Source: Trogon surrucura (Eukaryota > Chordata > Aves > Trogoniformes > Trogonidae). Taken from it: a stretch of DNA of 64,000 nt. A program made the position numbers and the translations under genes. Location of the stretch: positions 992,001-1,056,000 of the forward strand of contig CM036623.1 in NCBI GenBank assembly GCA_020746105.1, read 5' to 3'. Shown one piece after another: positions 1 to 13,440 of this stretch. The notes below the pieces were generated by a model that saw only the letters and a program-made list of their open reading frames with translations, was not told the DNA's origin and did no database searches. The first letter of the stretch is position 1, and every line of letters starts with the position of its first letter.

Positions 1-2144
1 CTATTCGGCACAGTTTCATCTAAAGTCAATGTGAATGGGCAGCTGCTTTAGAGAAAATAGTGTGCAACTGACTTTTTGTTCAGTGTTAAATTGTCTTCAA
101 GCATCCTGCCAACTTCCGCAATCTTTTACTGAAAACCCCATGATGAAAGGACATGTCCTAAAATCATAGTGGGCAGTTCTAAGAATCCCACTCTCTCAAG
201 CTCAAATCTTTTTATTTGGACTTACGGATACTTCCTTGAAGCAAATTGCTGAATTATTTTATGTTACATTCAGACATACTTTAAATTGGAGAAAGTTTGA
301 AAACTTCACAACGGTGTTTATCCTATACTAATGCTAATTCATATCTTACTAATATTGTTTAGTGAAATGCGACTAGGAAAAGTTGTTTCCTAACTTTACT
401 CCTATATTCTTCTTTCCATACAGTGCATAGTAAAAGGTGTCAGTAGTTTTCCATAAAAATTGATGCGTTTAGTGGAGATGTCAGGACGTGCGAGATACTC
501 AGCTTTTCTTAGTTCTTTCTCAGCCTTTCCTCTCCTAATGAAAGAACACATGTTCAACACTGTAAAGCAGTCTGCCTTGCTGCTGCTTAGAAAAGCTGCA
601 AGGAAGAATGTCAACCAACCTACGAGCTTTTTTTAAAAAATATGTGGAAGGCTGCCTGTCCTGATTTCTGCTTCTCCACTCACAGAGCAAAACAATAGAG
701 ATGTTGCTGCTCAGGCAAATTAGTGGCAAACTGGCAGCTGGACAACTAAGACAAGAGGTAACATGAATTTCTAAAGCACTTCAGCAAAAAAAAATCACTT
801 CCAGAGTGGAAAAACACTTCAATAATCTGATTTCATGTGTCTTAACTTCGTATTTTTAATACTACAATATATCAATACTAACATTAGCTAAAGGAGAAGA
901 AAACGCGCTGTTTGTAGAATACTGCTTATGCACTACATTACGATAGTCAAAAAAAGTGGTGTTTTAGACTTGCCTTTCCACAGAAGTAGGCTGGTAGATA
1001 GAGAAAGCACATCTTATCAACGCATTATTGAAGAACTTTCCATTTACATCAAATGTCACAAATAAATTACTATTTCTGCTGCCCAGGTAACAACTTTCTG
1101 AGGCTTCATCACCCAACTTCAGCAAAGTGACATGGGAACATTAAATACCTCATTGTTTAAACACATGAATGCTTGCATGCTGAAGTTCTCATCCAGTTTA
1201 GAAATTCAGTGCAATATTTTATGTTCATGGTGTGACAGGTGTTTGATGTTGAACGAAGATGTTTACTGGCATTCATAATACCTTAACATATTATGTGATT
1301 TATGAATCAACCAATAAAGCCAGGGAAACAGTCACCCTTTAAAGAAACCCCTCTATGCGATATGCTGTACGTACCTCAATGTACACCGTATGAATCATCA
1401 TAATCTTTATCAGTTGAGGAAGAGGAATTAATCAAAATAAACAATACTGAACAGGAGTACTTGTAAGTGCTTGTAAGGTTAGGGTACTGATCTTTTCGAT
1501 GTGTGCACATCAGACTTCATGAAATTCTATATGCAGAGGATTTAAGTTAATATTAATAGCATGGATATTGCAGTACTGAACAACAGACAAGAAGAAAATT
1601 AATTTAGGCAGATTCTACTCTCACTTGAGGTAGTTAGCATAAGCCAGCATTCAATCACCTCACGTGTAACTGTGGACCATTAATTAACCGTGACCAGTTT
1701 CTATCAGAAGAAACATTTCTAGTTTAAACCAAAACCTATTACTGATAGTCAGCCTGAGCTCAAAGGATAACCAGTGTTCAGCTATTTGCAAGTCACCACC
1801 CCAGAATAAAAAGGTAAAAAAAAAAAAATGAACCAATAGAATTTAAATAATCTTTCTTACTCATTTCAAAGACACACAACGAAACCAGTTCCCTGTAGTT
1901 TCTGATAGATAATTTATGTATTAATAACTACAGGAGGTAAGTAGTAACAGAAATTCAAGGCCACAGAATGCAAGATATGTAAGAGGTTTGTCCCAATGTG
2001 AGCTACTGTTACAGGATGTAACTCTTCTCAAACATTTTTTCTGAGTCACATAGTAAATATTTCATCTGAGACAGAATTTACCAAAATATGGGATTATATG
2101 GAAAGTATGTGAAACATACACAAGGCAAGGCCACTAAAACATCA
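1..2144. other. unique AT-rich sequence, no gene seen
   Basis: I see no repeat family, RNA gene or convincing coding exon here. The open frames at 402-614 and 535-729 (minus) are short, overlap each other and have no splice or family support. A short A-run lies near 1815-1828. A donor-like GAG|GTAAGT occurs near 1933-1941, but no matching exon is evident. Confidence 0.5.
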
Positions 2145-2215
2145 GCCTCTTGTCTCAACAGGATTTTCCAACCTGGCCTCAACCTGGTATCCAGACTATG
2201 ATTCCATAAGTGGAG
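2145..2215 (+). repeat. possible decayed CR1 LINE 3' tail
   Basis: The stretch contains TTTTCCAACCTGG followed by CTATGATTCCATA. This matches the order and wording of the 3' end of avian CR1 elements (a TTCCAACCT block, then TCTATGATTCTATG). The intervening bases are diverged and no upstream CR1 body is recognisable, so this may be an old tail or coincidence. Confidence 0.25.
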
Positions 2216-5200
2216 GGAATCCAAAGGAGTTTCAAAATCTGAGTTTCTGATTCAATCTGAAGAGTAATAGAACAACCAAAGAATCATGAAAAAGTAGGTC
2301 AGAATGGATCCTTTCCCCTGCCACATGTCAAAGAGGGATCTCCCAGACTTGAAGGAGTAGCTTTAGGTTTTGAAAACAAGGACCAAATGTATTTTGTGGG
2401 AGCAAAAGTTCCAGAATCTCCCCACAGATAAAAAAAACCAAAACTGTTTGTGTCTCCAGAGAGGACTGGATCAACTCTAAAATGACACCTTTGTCAACAA
2501 TTACCAGTTTATAAAGAAGGCTGAGAACACTAAATATTATAATTTTGGGTGAATGAGAATAACATCCACTACTTAGAATTTTAAGAACTAACAATTACCA
2601 ATACAACTATAATTCTTACTAAAACTGCCAAAAGATGGGTGGTATCTACAAGCCACTGGGAGTCCTCCTTGTTCATCATCTCCTGGAAAACTGCACTTAC
2701 ACACTTCTACCTGTCCTGTACAGCATGAAATCCTGTGGGACTTTGCACATGGCTACCGACTAGTACTGGTTAATACACCAGCAGTATTTCTACCCTGGCA
2801 TTGTTTGTATCTGAACCATTACATATGTAGGGTTATCTATTTAAACTACTGTGCACCCTATAAGGTGCTGTGGCTCTGCAAGTTTTGTTAGGTGCAATTT
2901 CATGCCCTCCTGACTTTAAGAGACAACTATTAGAATGTGAGAAGCTTCATGATCACAGCACCTTAGTGATGAAACGGAGGATTACAACAGAATGGGAAAA
3001 AAATGTAAATTATTGATCTATCTGATTTCAGTTCCATTTAGCAAGTACAGGTCAAAAAAAATGCCATTGTGGTCTATATGTGCAAGAACAAAATTCTGTG
3101 TCTAAGCTTGAAAGGAAAAATAAGTGATGTTCTGTGTCTGTTTCAATGTTTAGCATAAGAAGTGGAATCAAAACTTGGTTTGGAGGTATAAGAATAAGCA
3201 ACCTCTTCAGTGCAGACTTTCTTTCCATTTACACTGGGCGCAACACTAATACAAACATAGGAATTACAGAAAGTTTATAAATAGTATTTTTCCCCCTCAG
3301 AGAAGAAAAGACAATGGACATAAGCAATGAAAATAAGGAGAAAGGAAGCATTTGGAAATTCCTCAATGCAGTAACAGCGCTGTGCTGACATAACCTATGT
3401 GATTCCACTCATGTAACAGTCATTATTTTCTAAATATTTGTTGACATGATAAAGGTCTTAGAACATGTTCTGTGGTCTCCTAATAAAACTGATTAACAGC
3501 CCAGGAGGACTGTGCACTGTGCTGTGACATGGTGGAAAATACACAATATTTTAAAATGTGATTCATTAAACTCTACAGAAAACACTCATTTTTCATACTT
3601 CACAAGTAACAAATACTTTATAAAAATTAGGAATATAAAGCTATGGTTTTAATGTTATCCTAAGGGTAACAATAGTGTAATACAATATATTTTATAGGAA
3701 CTGACATCTCCTGATATATGCAGACCTATGCCATTTCTAGTCATTATATTAATGTTTGACCTTGCAGTCTACATAAAAAGGAAATACATAAAGGAAATTA
3801 AGAGACCAGTGATATTCGATTTCATACAAACATGAGCATAAAACAGTAATAAACAGAATCTGACAGAAACAACATAGAAGGGCAGAGCTGCACATGTTCA
3901 CTTGTAAAACATGCCTCTCCTTTAGCCCTGCGTTACTCCACCTCCTAAAGGCACTGTCAGGAGCATTTCACCTGGACTTGAGCTAGCTTCTCTTAGGTGC
4001 TTGCGGGGGTGTCAAGAATTAGACATAAATAGCCTAATAATGCTCAATAATGATTAACCGAAAAAAATCCCACCCAAAATCCACAATAACATTTTTAAAC
4101 TACATTTGTGGAACAGGGCACACAGGCTTAAATTTTTGTTTGCTTGCACTTCTACAGTCTTCTGTCTTTTTCGCCCTTGTACAGTTCCTCTTGTGATCTG
4201 ATCTTGAAACTTTTCGTCTTCCCCAAGAAGAGACTGAGATAGGTTTCAGGAAGTAAAACAGAAGAAAACCTGATGCGTGCATCTCTTTACACAGATTTAA
4301 TCTTCCCAGATAGTGCAATCGTGGCTTTTGGAGAGCAGACAGCATAAGCCTACAATACAGGATCTAACGGGAAAAGCATCTCTTACTACATCCTTTCCTT
4401 GGTCACAGCTTAAGATGTTGGCTGGGCAAATAAGATAAAAGCAGAAAACAGTCAAAACGAAGAATAATTCCTCTCAAGTGACACACTAAGGAAGCATTTA
4501 CATGATCATATTCTGTGGTTCATGTGACCACATTTTACCCGTGCATGTCTTCTACTATTGAAGATTTTAACAGATACCTGATCATAGCTAAAGCAAATGA
4601 GACTACTGGCTTTTGGAAGAAGAGGTCAAGTCTGTGCATTTTAAAACCGAATCATTCAAGACCTTGTGACCTACTTGCTGGCTGATACTTGACTCTGATA
4701 CAAAACAAGATACTTTTTCTTTTGATAGAACTTGTTTATTTATATTTATTTATAATATTACTGAAGCATCACTGCTATCATAAGCAGCTTTTATTTCACG
4801 CTTACAGTGATTTTCCTACAGTCATTTCCAGTTTATTCAAATTTTTAAAGAAACACCAGCCAAGTGACCTACGGCCTGCTGTCAACTGCAAATGCCTTTA
4901 TGTAACTTGGCTCTAGAATCTGTGCATGAAAAAGCTTTCTCCACGGTTTTAACTGTGTGCATCATGGTCTTACCAGTTAGCAAACCAGCCCTGGGAGGAA
5001 CAGCTTGTAGGCTTTGCTTCCCCCAATCTGGCAAACATCTTGTTAAACAAATTTGCAATAGCTACTGAGGGCCTGTTTTTCTGGATCTGCTGCTTAATAG
5101 AATTGCCAGGGATTGTACCTGAAGTCTTTGAAAATTGCAACTCTTGAAAACGACACTCTGATCCATCCACCCTAACTCATTATCCCAGGCCTCCAGAAAA

Positions 5201-5852
5201 TGCACAGCAAACGTACACCTCGCCACTTCCATGTCATGATATTCAGATAATGCTAGTTAGAGCTGTCTCACAACTGTGACAAACTACTTCTAATTAAGAC
5301 AGAAATATTCGGGGAAGTCAATTATTTTGCAGTAATACAACTGGGCTAAATCATACTAATAATTGTTAATTACTAATATGCAGTAAGTTCTTTTTGCTTC
5401 TGTTTTTCTTGTTATCATTTACGTGAAAACCTGTTATAAAAGCAGTATCCAGAAGACACATCCATGCAATGAACACTGCCTAGGTTTTTAGGTCCAAATT
5501 AACTGAAAGTGACATCCCTAAATATCAAATGAATGTGCTTTAAAGAAATAATTTGTCATGGGAAGAAAAATGATGTCCTGCTTTTGTTCTGTCATGATTT
5601 GACAGCACTGAATTCTGTGTTTATTAATAATTAAAATTCCTGGCGAGGCTGCATGAAGGGACAGCATCAGTTCACATTTTACATATTCCTCTTCTTCCCC
5701 TTAGGCCCTGATTTAAGCTCAAGATGTCCATGGGCACAGTGCATAACAGGATGAAGAAAGGCAAGAAGTGTATCCACTCCTCTAACCAAGAAACATCCAA
5801 ACAATTCAGCACTCTGAAGCTACGTAAGAAAAACCGAGAAACTGTGTTTTTC
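2216..5852. other. unique AT-rich sequence, no gene seen
   Basis: No repeat or coding exon is recognised. Open frames at 2328-2594, 4100-4345 and 4970-5170 (minus) and 4689-4916 (plus) lack splice context and recognisable motifs. The 4689-4916 peptide is hydrophobic simply because the DNA is T-rich. Confidence 0.5.
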
Positions 5853-5990
5853 TCACAGAATCACAGAATGGTTGAGCTTTGAACGGACCTTTGGAGGTCA
5901 TCTGGTCCAAACCAAACCTCCTAGAACCGGTTGTCCAGGACCATGTCCAAAACCTCTTTCGGATTTAATTTTATATGGACAACTTGTTGG
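5853..5990 (-). repeat. CR1 LINE 3' fragment
   Basis: The left end reads CACAGAATCACAGAATGGTT, the reverse complement of the CR1 3' terminus. It is followed by GACCTTTGGAGGTCATCTGGTCCA and a segment resembling the usual GGTTGCCCAGGACCNTGTCCA block, here GGTTGTCCAGGACCATGTCC. The element therefore points left, with its 3' end at 5853, and is heavily 5' truncated as most CR1 copies are. The right boundary is fuzzy because the sequence decays into unrelated DNA before the tandem duplication at 6007. Confidence 0.85.
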
Positions 5991-6006
5991 GCTCTTGACT
6001 AATGAC

Positions 6007-6170
6007 AAATTATAAAATAGGATTTAATCCTACAAGGAAGAAAAGAAAAATGCTTCAAATCTACAAACATAAGCATCTATCACTGCCCAAATTATATAAT
6101 AGGATTTAATCCTACAAGGAAGAAAAGAAAAATGCTTCAAATCTACAAACATAAACATCCATCACTGCCT
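6007..6170. repeat. 82-bp tandem duplication (two copies)
   Basis: Copy one is 6007-6088 and copy two is 6089-6170, directly abutting. Both read through GGATTTAATCCTACAAGG and GCTTCAAATCTACAAACATA. I count four differences over 82 positions, about 95 percent identity, so the duplication is fairly recent compared with the CR1 fragment just to its left. No open frame or known repeat family coincides with the unit. Confidence 0.93.
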
Positions 6171-7489
6171 TTTCAACAGTAGGACTAGGGCCACAGATTT
6201 TAGTCTTTTTCCACCCTCAGTATAGAGAAATGTTATTCACCTATAAATCCCAAATGCAAAGTGATTAAGACTCTAAAGCTTGTACAAAAGATGCACACAA
6301 AGTTACTCATTCAGTGGTACACAAAAGGAAGTTTTCACAAGTTTCTCATGCAGTTTTTTAATACAGATTATAAGGAATTGTGACTGATTTGATTTTATCT
6401 GTAAGGATGTTTGCCATTTCGGAAAAAAAAACCAAGAGGTTGACTAAAAAATTAAAACCACCTTACGAATACTACAAAAGATTCTCAGATTTTGAGGAGG
6501 TTCATATCTTTAAAATACAACCGTTACAAAGACTAATAAAAAGCCTGTTCCCTAATTTTCCCCTTACCAGTTATTATCTCTGGAAAAACATGCTGATTGA
6601 CTCACCTGGAATATGCACCCTTTATTATGCACTATAAAAAGGTTTAAATTACCTAATGAACTTCACAACAGTTTAGAAAGCTGTATTTTTCACTTTGGCA
6701 CATACACCTATAATTAAATCTTGTGAGGTCTAATTTAACCTCTTGTTTTCAGAGGCAGATGCATCAGAGAATGAAACACATCACAACTGGCAAAAGTGCA
6801 CATCAAGGATAACAGGACTGTTTTAATTATGTTCATAATGATTCCTCGTAAATCTCCCAATATTACTACCAAAAATATGTACCATAATAAAGCAACGATC
6901 TGTTTTCATCCAAAAGAAAGACTGCTGTGGTAAGTGTATAACCAGGCTGCGTTGCGTATTTATCATCAGTCACTCACAAGAAAAACAACTAGGTCTTTCC
7001 TTCCAGCTGATTGATTTTGAGGTATTTAAAGCTTTTGTTAATTTAGAACTATCCTTTCTAAAAAATCTTCATATTTCTCTGATTAATAGACAACTATATA
7101 TTGTTCCACAGAACACGTATTACAATACACAGCTTCTTTAATCTTCTCTAGTTTGGGGCCTGAACTTGTTCCCATTGAATTTAACATGATTCACCTGAAG
7201 AATTTTTCCTCCCAGTTACTTAAATCATCATTCTCACAGCTCCCCCCATTTAGTTCAAATGTCTTCCTGTGACTGACTGCAGCATTTAAACTCCAGTCTC
7301 CATTAACAGGTAGGGCTTGCGACTCAGGCATGCTTTTTTATGTGGGTTTTTTTTTCCTTTAATTTTTACACCCCTGAAAAGCTTCCAGGGTTTACCAGAC
7401 CTCTGTGGAGCAAATACAAACCTAGCAACAGCCAGCTTCTTTTTTTTTTTAATTGCCTTCTATAGGTTGCAAGTCAAAATTAGTTTGTG
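6171..7489. other. unique AT-rich sequence, no gene seen
   Basis: No repeat family or exon is recognised. The frame at 6380-6637 is AT-rich, lysine-heavy and without family resemblance. A GTG|GTAAGT donor-like string lies near 6928-6936 without a partner acceptor that defines an exon. Confidence 0.45.
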
Positions 7490-8105
7490 AGCTAGAGGCT
7501 GAAAACTCCCAGTATAAATCCCTAATGCAGTGGGAGTCTGAGCCCATTCTCAGATACCAACTTGCCCAACGGGCAAGCGTGTTCTCGCGTCCGGATGCAG
7601 CCTGAACTTGTTAGAGGGGTCTCACGCGCCCAAGTTCTCACTTGCATCATCCTCGTGGGTCAGGCAAAGATTCCTGGGCAAACCAAAGGCTACTACAGCC
7701 CTGTTGGTGAGCGTACACAGCGGACCTGGCTCTTCTGAAGCTCAGCTGAGCACAAGCGGCAAACAGCCCGCAATACAGATGTCTGACAAGTGTAATGCTG
7801 GAGACTTGGCGGGTATAAAACCCCACTCGCTGGCCTCTAGGTTCCTCGCACAGGGTCAGGTTACATCTCTGTCTGTGCATGTGCATTCTGGGCTATTTGT
7901 GGTGAGGGATGTTTCAGCAGACTGCACGCTCCCTGTTAAAGTGTCATCTATGACCACGTCTGCAGTTAAAAGGCTTCCTTCCTCCCACAGCGTGCTTGTG
8001 TTACACGCTTCCTCTCGCACGCTCCACATTTCTTCTTTCAAAGGATTACCTCTTGTGAATCTCATTCTTTTGCATTTCAATATTTTAAGTTCTTCAAATC
8101 CATAG
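7490..8105 (+). promoter_or_regulatory. CpG-rich patch with TATA-like box; possible promoter or unrecognised LTR
   Basis: By eye I count about 22 CpG dinucleotides between 7561 and 8030, far above the surrounding sequence. A clean TATA motif in GGGTATAAAACCCC lies near 7811-7824. Just upstream a short perfect hairpin reads CTTGCCC-AAC-GGGCAAG (7561-7577). A 165-codon frame runs 7608-8105, but its peptide resembles nothing I know, overlapping frames are also open on the minus strand, and CpG-rich DNA has few stops. The arrangement could be a diverged LTR, a small promoter or an unmethylated regulatory patch. I could not find LTR ends with a target duplication. Confidence 0.3.
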
Positions 8106-10869
8106 GAAAAAAAAATCAATTACAGTCATTACTTTTTAAAAAAAAAAAAGCAATTAACAATTATAGTAAGAAAAAACAAGTGAGCTGGGAATATTCTCTG
8201 TATCCTGCTATTACAGTATAACTCTTATGTACCTTGCTCTCTTGCTAGACAGACAGACAGACAGAGGGACAAGCTCTTAGATAAGGTTAAAATAAACTGT
8301 CCACAGTCCTGCCATCACTAAAATTAGAGAAACATTGCCAAGCAATCTCAACATCGCTTCCTGGTTTTCAGTTACTGATTCTTGGAGTAATTTACACTCT
8401 CCCACTTCTTAATACAGACAGTTCTTTTTTAAATATGTACCACCAATTGTAAAATTTCTTTTGAAGCTTTAAACAGAACCTTAATCATTCAAAGTATTGT
8501 TAATCAATATTTAGCACTAAAAAATCTCTTTCTTTACGTACATTTAATGTTTATGATGTCACACACGTCCATTTACTTCTGTACTTAAGTATTTATAAAA
8601 TTAGACCCCAAAAAATACAGATTATTCCAAATTTAACTTAAACACAAGACAAAGTAGTTTGTCATGAGAACGCCCACAGTTCCTTTCCAGAGATGGCAAG
8701 AGCCTGTTTTTGTGTCTGCAAGTCTTCACTTCTCATTATACTTTTTACAGTTTAAAATATTGCAAAGCAGGAAATAAAGCATTAAATTATTTCCTGGGTT
8801 TGTTTTTTTTTTAATCAATTTTATAGCAAAATGTAAGTGTGCAGGCAGACATGCTGCTGTGGATTGGAGAATTGCAAGAAATTGATATTTTAGTTGCCTC
8901 CTTCCACTCCTTGCTACCATACGACAATGAGATAAGATTTACTACTGGTGGAAGAAATAAGAAACCTCTGGCCTCTCCACACATGAGTTTCTTACAGCAT
9001 AGTCTACAAGTCCAACCCAAACACATCACGGCTAGAGCCAACCTGCCACTGATGATGCACAAGAATTAGATTTGCTGTCCAGTCACAGACCAGGTACCAC
9101 AGGCAGGAATAACACCTATTCCCCCAGTTTCTCTTGCCAACATGCTTCCATTGGGTTGCACAGCCCTCACTTCCAAAAGGAGTTTGAAAAACTAATTCAA
9201 TCCTCAGCATTTAAGCCATCTTTGGCCTTTCAGTTGAGGACACCAAGGCCATTAAAGACTGTATTTTATTATGTGAAGACAGGAACCTGTGAGAGGTCTC
9301 CGTTCCTAACTGAAGTGGAATAATTCTTTTTTGCTACACACATCTGGGTGTTAATCAAAACACAAATTGGACCTAATGGAGTATCCTCAGTTGAATCCAT
9401 CGCACAGATCCAGGCTGAAGTCTGGGGGTTTTTTTTGCAGCTGGAGCTCCCAGAGAGACCAGTCTTTCACAGTCCACTCCCATGCTGTGGGTGTGACATA
9501 ACTTGGAAAACTCTAAATATTTCCGTCCGAACTGACCACTTAACCTGATATTTTTCACCAACATAAGTTTACACACACTCCTGTGCTCTCGTGTTGCCTA
9601 TCAGCAACGAATTAATCAGTTAAACACCAGTAAGGGAGCTTTTTACTGTCAAATTCTGTTGCTGAGTTCTGTAGCACTGGCAACGCAACTTATCAGCAGC
9701 AGATGTCTCCTACGGAATTTGCTCTCACGTGCTCTTTGCCAGATCCCAGCTTTAGTGACCTTCAGAATGCAACATAAATCAGCACATATTGTTTTGCTTT
9801 CATTTGCAGCTATTTGGGAGGTTTTGTATTTCATCCCAAAGCATCTGAAGCACAGCTCTGTGATGTGCATTGATGTTACTGCTGTATTATTTTCAGTGTT
9901 TCTCAGCAGCAGCTATCAAAGTAGTATCTGGTATAGAAATAATGAAACAAATAAGTCTGATTTTTGCTAGCAAGATAACACCAAGCTCCTGACACAAGTT
10001 AAGAAGGCATCCTTTGAATGTGACACAGTATAGCAGGTTTCTAAACATGAGCTGCCCAGAACTGCTGGCAAAATACCAACAATTTAAGTGACAGTTGGAA
10101 CACAATATAGTATTTAGTAGCTAATCTCTAAAATTATAATGACAAATTTTTCTGCTAGAAGTTTGACCACTGTCAAGGCACAAACAAACATCCTCCCTCA
10201 CCAGAACTCACAGACATGACGGAAGGCAGCCTTGCAACCACGCATACATAAGAAAAAAGTTTGCTTATGACTGTGGTGCTTGCCAGTAGCCTAGCATCAA
10301 TGTTCAAACAGCATAAGCACAGTATTTGAGTAAATCGAGCCCAGAGCTGGATTAATTTATTAAAGGAAAATCTTCTGAATTAAACATTTCTTGGCCACAG
10401 AAGAACAGAGACTTTTGTTATAGAGCAGAGATACTCATCTGGTAAAATGAAGTTCTTGTTATTCTTCTGTGCTTCCTTGTAGAGACACAAGGAATATACA
10501 AATTATTTCATTGCTGTTCTCAGAAATTTAATAATGTGGCTTCGCTGGTGAGCATGCTCCATAGTATTCAACAGACAAGATGTGCTGATATGCAAAATAA
10601 AATAAAATGGCAAAACCACAGTGGAATCCTTTCTAACCTAAGAACCATTGCTGTGAGCAGTAACAAGCTGCGGTTTCTACCACATCTCAGTGCTCTTCAT
10701 GTAGACACACCAGAGTGTCATTAATACATCACTTTAAATTCCACTACAAAATCAAGTTTAGGAATCTCACTTGAGAGCCTTATGCATCCTAATTAAAAAA
10801 AAATAAAATACTGCACTCTCTCTAGTAATTCAAGACAAGCGTCCACTGCAGAACACACAAGAGGACAAG
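8106..10869. other. unique sequence, no gene seen; short AGAC microsatellite
   Basis: The only repeat recognised is an (AGAC)n run at 8247-8266 of about four to five units. Many short frames lie in 8.8-10.1 kb on both strands, mutually overlapping and without family motifs or splice context. I do not treat any of them as genes. Confidence 0.45.
8247..8266. repeat. (AGAC)n microsatellite
   Basis: Four consecutive AGAC units followed by AGAG. It is short and probably only weakly polymorphic. Confidence 0.85.
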
Positions 10870-11606
10870 TGTCTCAGTTTGAGCTAAACAGAACCAGTTC
10901 TGCTCCATGATTTTACTTTTCAGCTCAGTTTCTTCTAAGGGGCTGCACGTTCTGAAGTCAGCAGCCTGTTTGTGCAGCCAGTGCCTGCTCCTGGCAGCGA
11001 TACCGCCTGATGTTTAGTTACAGCCTGGGACTGGGATGCAGAAAGGCTCTTGCTGATACTTCCTCCTGTAGTGACCAAGGCCACCGCTGGCGCCTGTGTG
11101 TCACACTGGGGGTGCTGGGAGGTAAAAGGTTGCACCTCTGGGGAGGAACAGACAGGACAGGCAACCAACAAGAGCATTCCCTTCCATATACGTCATATTC
11201 AGTATAAAGCTGAGGGATCACGGGGATTGAGCTCATCTTCAACGGCCAACGTCTGAGGAGGACTCCATCTGTTCTTCTGCCTTTGATCCAAATCCTGGGT
11301 TCCCAAATCCAGCTCCCCTCTGCCACTGAGCCTGGGGCTTCCCCAGTGTCTCCACTGCTCTGCAGCACCAGTGGTGCTTGCTATCAGGGGAGGAGTCAGG
11401 TTCAATTTTGGGTTTCTATATATTTAGGTATAGTTCATTTTTTCACTATTTCCCTATTAGTACTACTATTGTCTATCAAAGCTGTTTGAATTTTCTTTTC
11501 CAATCCGTAAGTCTCTCTGCCTTACTCCCTCCCCCTTCCCTTTTGGGGATGGGGTTAGAGAGAGTCTGTCAGTATTTAGTGGCCAGCCCGGCCCTAACCC
11601 TCGACA
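10870..11606 (+). mobile_element. LTR of an ERVL-like endogenous retrovirus (solo), plus orientation
   Basis: The left end starts TGTCTCAGTTTGAGC and the right end closes with GGCCAGCCCGGCCCTAACCC then TCGACA. These are typical termini of avian ERV LTRs, giving a length of about 737 bp. A TATA box (AGTATAAAGC) lies at 11203-11209, so U3 is roughly 10870-11230. Flanks are ACAAG on the left and ATTAG on the right; they are not a good duplication, so the copy is old or one end is shifted. No internal retroviral region is attached. The frames at 10935-11611 inside it are shadows. The same 3' end recurs at 25539 and 37276. Confidence 0.75.
11203..11209 (+). promoter_or_regulatory. LTR TATA box
   Basis: TATAAAG within CAGTATAAAGC. 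The same CAGTATAAA context is found on the minus strand in the related LTR at 26037-26043, which supports it as the family's core promoter. Confidence 0.6.
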
Positions 11607-13440
11607 ATTAGCAAAAAGTGCAGTGCTCTTCTTACAACAGAATAGGCATTTCCAACACAAGTGATCTTATCTTAAAGGCACCCTCGTAATTCTTTCATTT
11701 GGCAGCTATGGTGACCATCTCTGGTCCACGTTTCAGGAAGTGTCTTAAGCTGATCGTTTGTCACAGGAGCAGGGCAAGGCTGAAGCACTCAACCTTGCAA
11801 CACTGAGAAACACAACTGCAGGTTACGCTTTGCTCTCAATGCTGAATTCAGGCTGAAGAAATTCAGTCTTTCAACAAAACCAGGCCACAGAGCTCAAAAC
11901 AATCTTATTTCATGTCATTGTTAGACTGCGCCGTATTGTACACAGGAAATAAAACTCTTAAATGCGTCTTGTTGTTTGAGACTTTGCCTGGCATGCCGTA
12001 ATGTTATTTCAGGTCTCTTTATGCAGTTGAAGTTCAGGTAAGGAAATGGCCTTTAAGAAACAGACTTCTGTCAGGTTCATCCTTAACTACATATGAAAAA
12101 GCTTCTTTCTATATAAGGACTAGTAGGCTGCAGTACGAAGTGAATACGGTCTGCAGATTTTGAAACACTGAGCATGCTCAATTACCTCTGCCTGGGTGCA
12201 GAATTTTTTAGGTAAAGCACTTAAGGACTCTCAGGAAATGTTCATCCTAGTTCCACAACCTGTTATACCAAAAGAGGACATCAGCCACAGGGAGAGCTTG
12301 TTACTTTGGGCTACTGGTATATTCTGAACTGCAGAGTCGATCTCTAGAAGGACAGACAAGTTGTGAGATGAGATGCCCACCAGCTTAGGATCAGGGCTGT
12401 GTAACTTTCAGAAAAGAACTGAGGTGAAGATTTCTCATAATTTCAAAAACATTTTTTTGAGATTTTATCTGATCTGAAGTTGGAAAATAACTACGAATAA
12501 CTTGACTGTACCTCTAATTCTCATTCCCCAAAAGGTTTTTCACCACTGCTTTTAGAAAATAAAATTACTTAAATTAATTCACCTGCTTCCTTTCCGCAAT
12601 GCTGAAGTTTGGAGAAACCATAAGCACCATCAAAAGGAAACAGTTATATTGTCTGAGTAAAGTATATTATATAAAAGACAGATTCCATAAATTGCAAATA
12701 CACGTTTCAGTGATCATGTAAGGAAAAACACCATAGTGTTGTTCCCCCCCCCTTAAACAAACCTGAAAAATAGGTAGGGCTTATTTTGCTCTATCTCAGG
12801 TACAGCAGGGCAAAATAAAATATGTACTACAGCAACCTAGAGCACACTGACGCTTTCAAATTTGAGCTTCAGGCTGAAGTTAATTTCAATTGTCCCTTCA
12901 AGCAGCATTTGCCAATTGACTTTTTACGAGATGCATTAATGGAATTTGATAATAAAAATGGCACGTAGCATTAAATGAAGATCTTAAACAAACAACTTGT
13001 GCTGCATACTCTATAGAAGAAAAGTAAACTTGAGAGAAATTTACTCCTAAGAAGCTCTCATTATTAAGTATTCAAAAGCAATTCAAAAGCAACTAAGTAT
13101 TCAAAGCAATACTGATGGTACATATTAGTTTTTTGTGCAAATGCACCTCTTCACCATTTCTAACTGCTAAAAAGCAAACCCATATGCAACATTTCACTTA
13201 GTCACAGAAATGTTTCCAGTTACTTTAGTGTAGAGTAAACCAAATCACAACGCCTTTAACCTGAAAACCTGACAAGAGCCTATATCACACCTGCGTGACG
13301 CTGTGCTTGACCTTTCCCTGGCCTTATGGACTGAAAATGCAAAATCAAATTCATCACAGCCTACACAGAGTGAGATTTTCAAAGACGCACAAGTCATTTG
13401 AAGACTTGCAGTCAATAAAACTGGTATCCCATAACGTGCA
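11607..13440. other. unique sequence, no gene seen
   Basis: No repeat or exon is recognised apart from short homopolymers, such as a C-run near 12745. Minus-strand frames at 13245-13560 extend into the following CpG cluster and have no recognisable domain. Confidence 0.5.
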
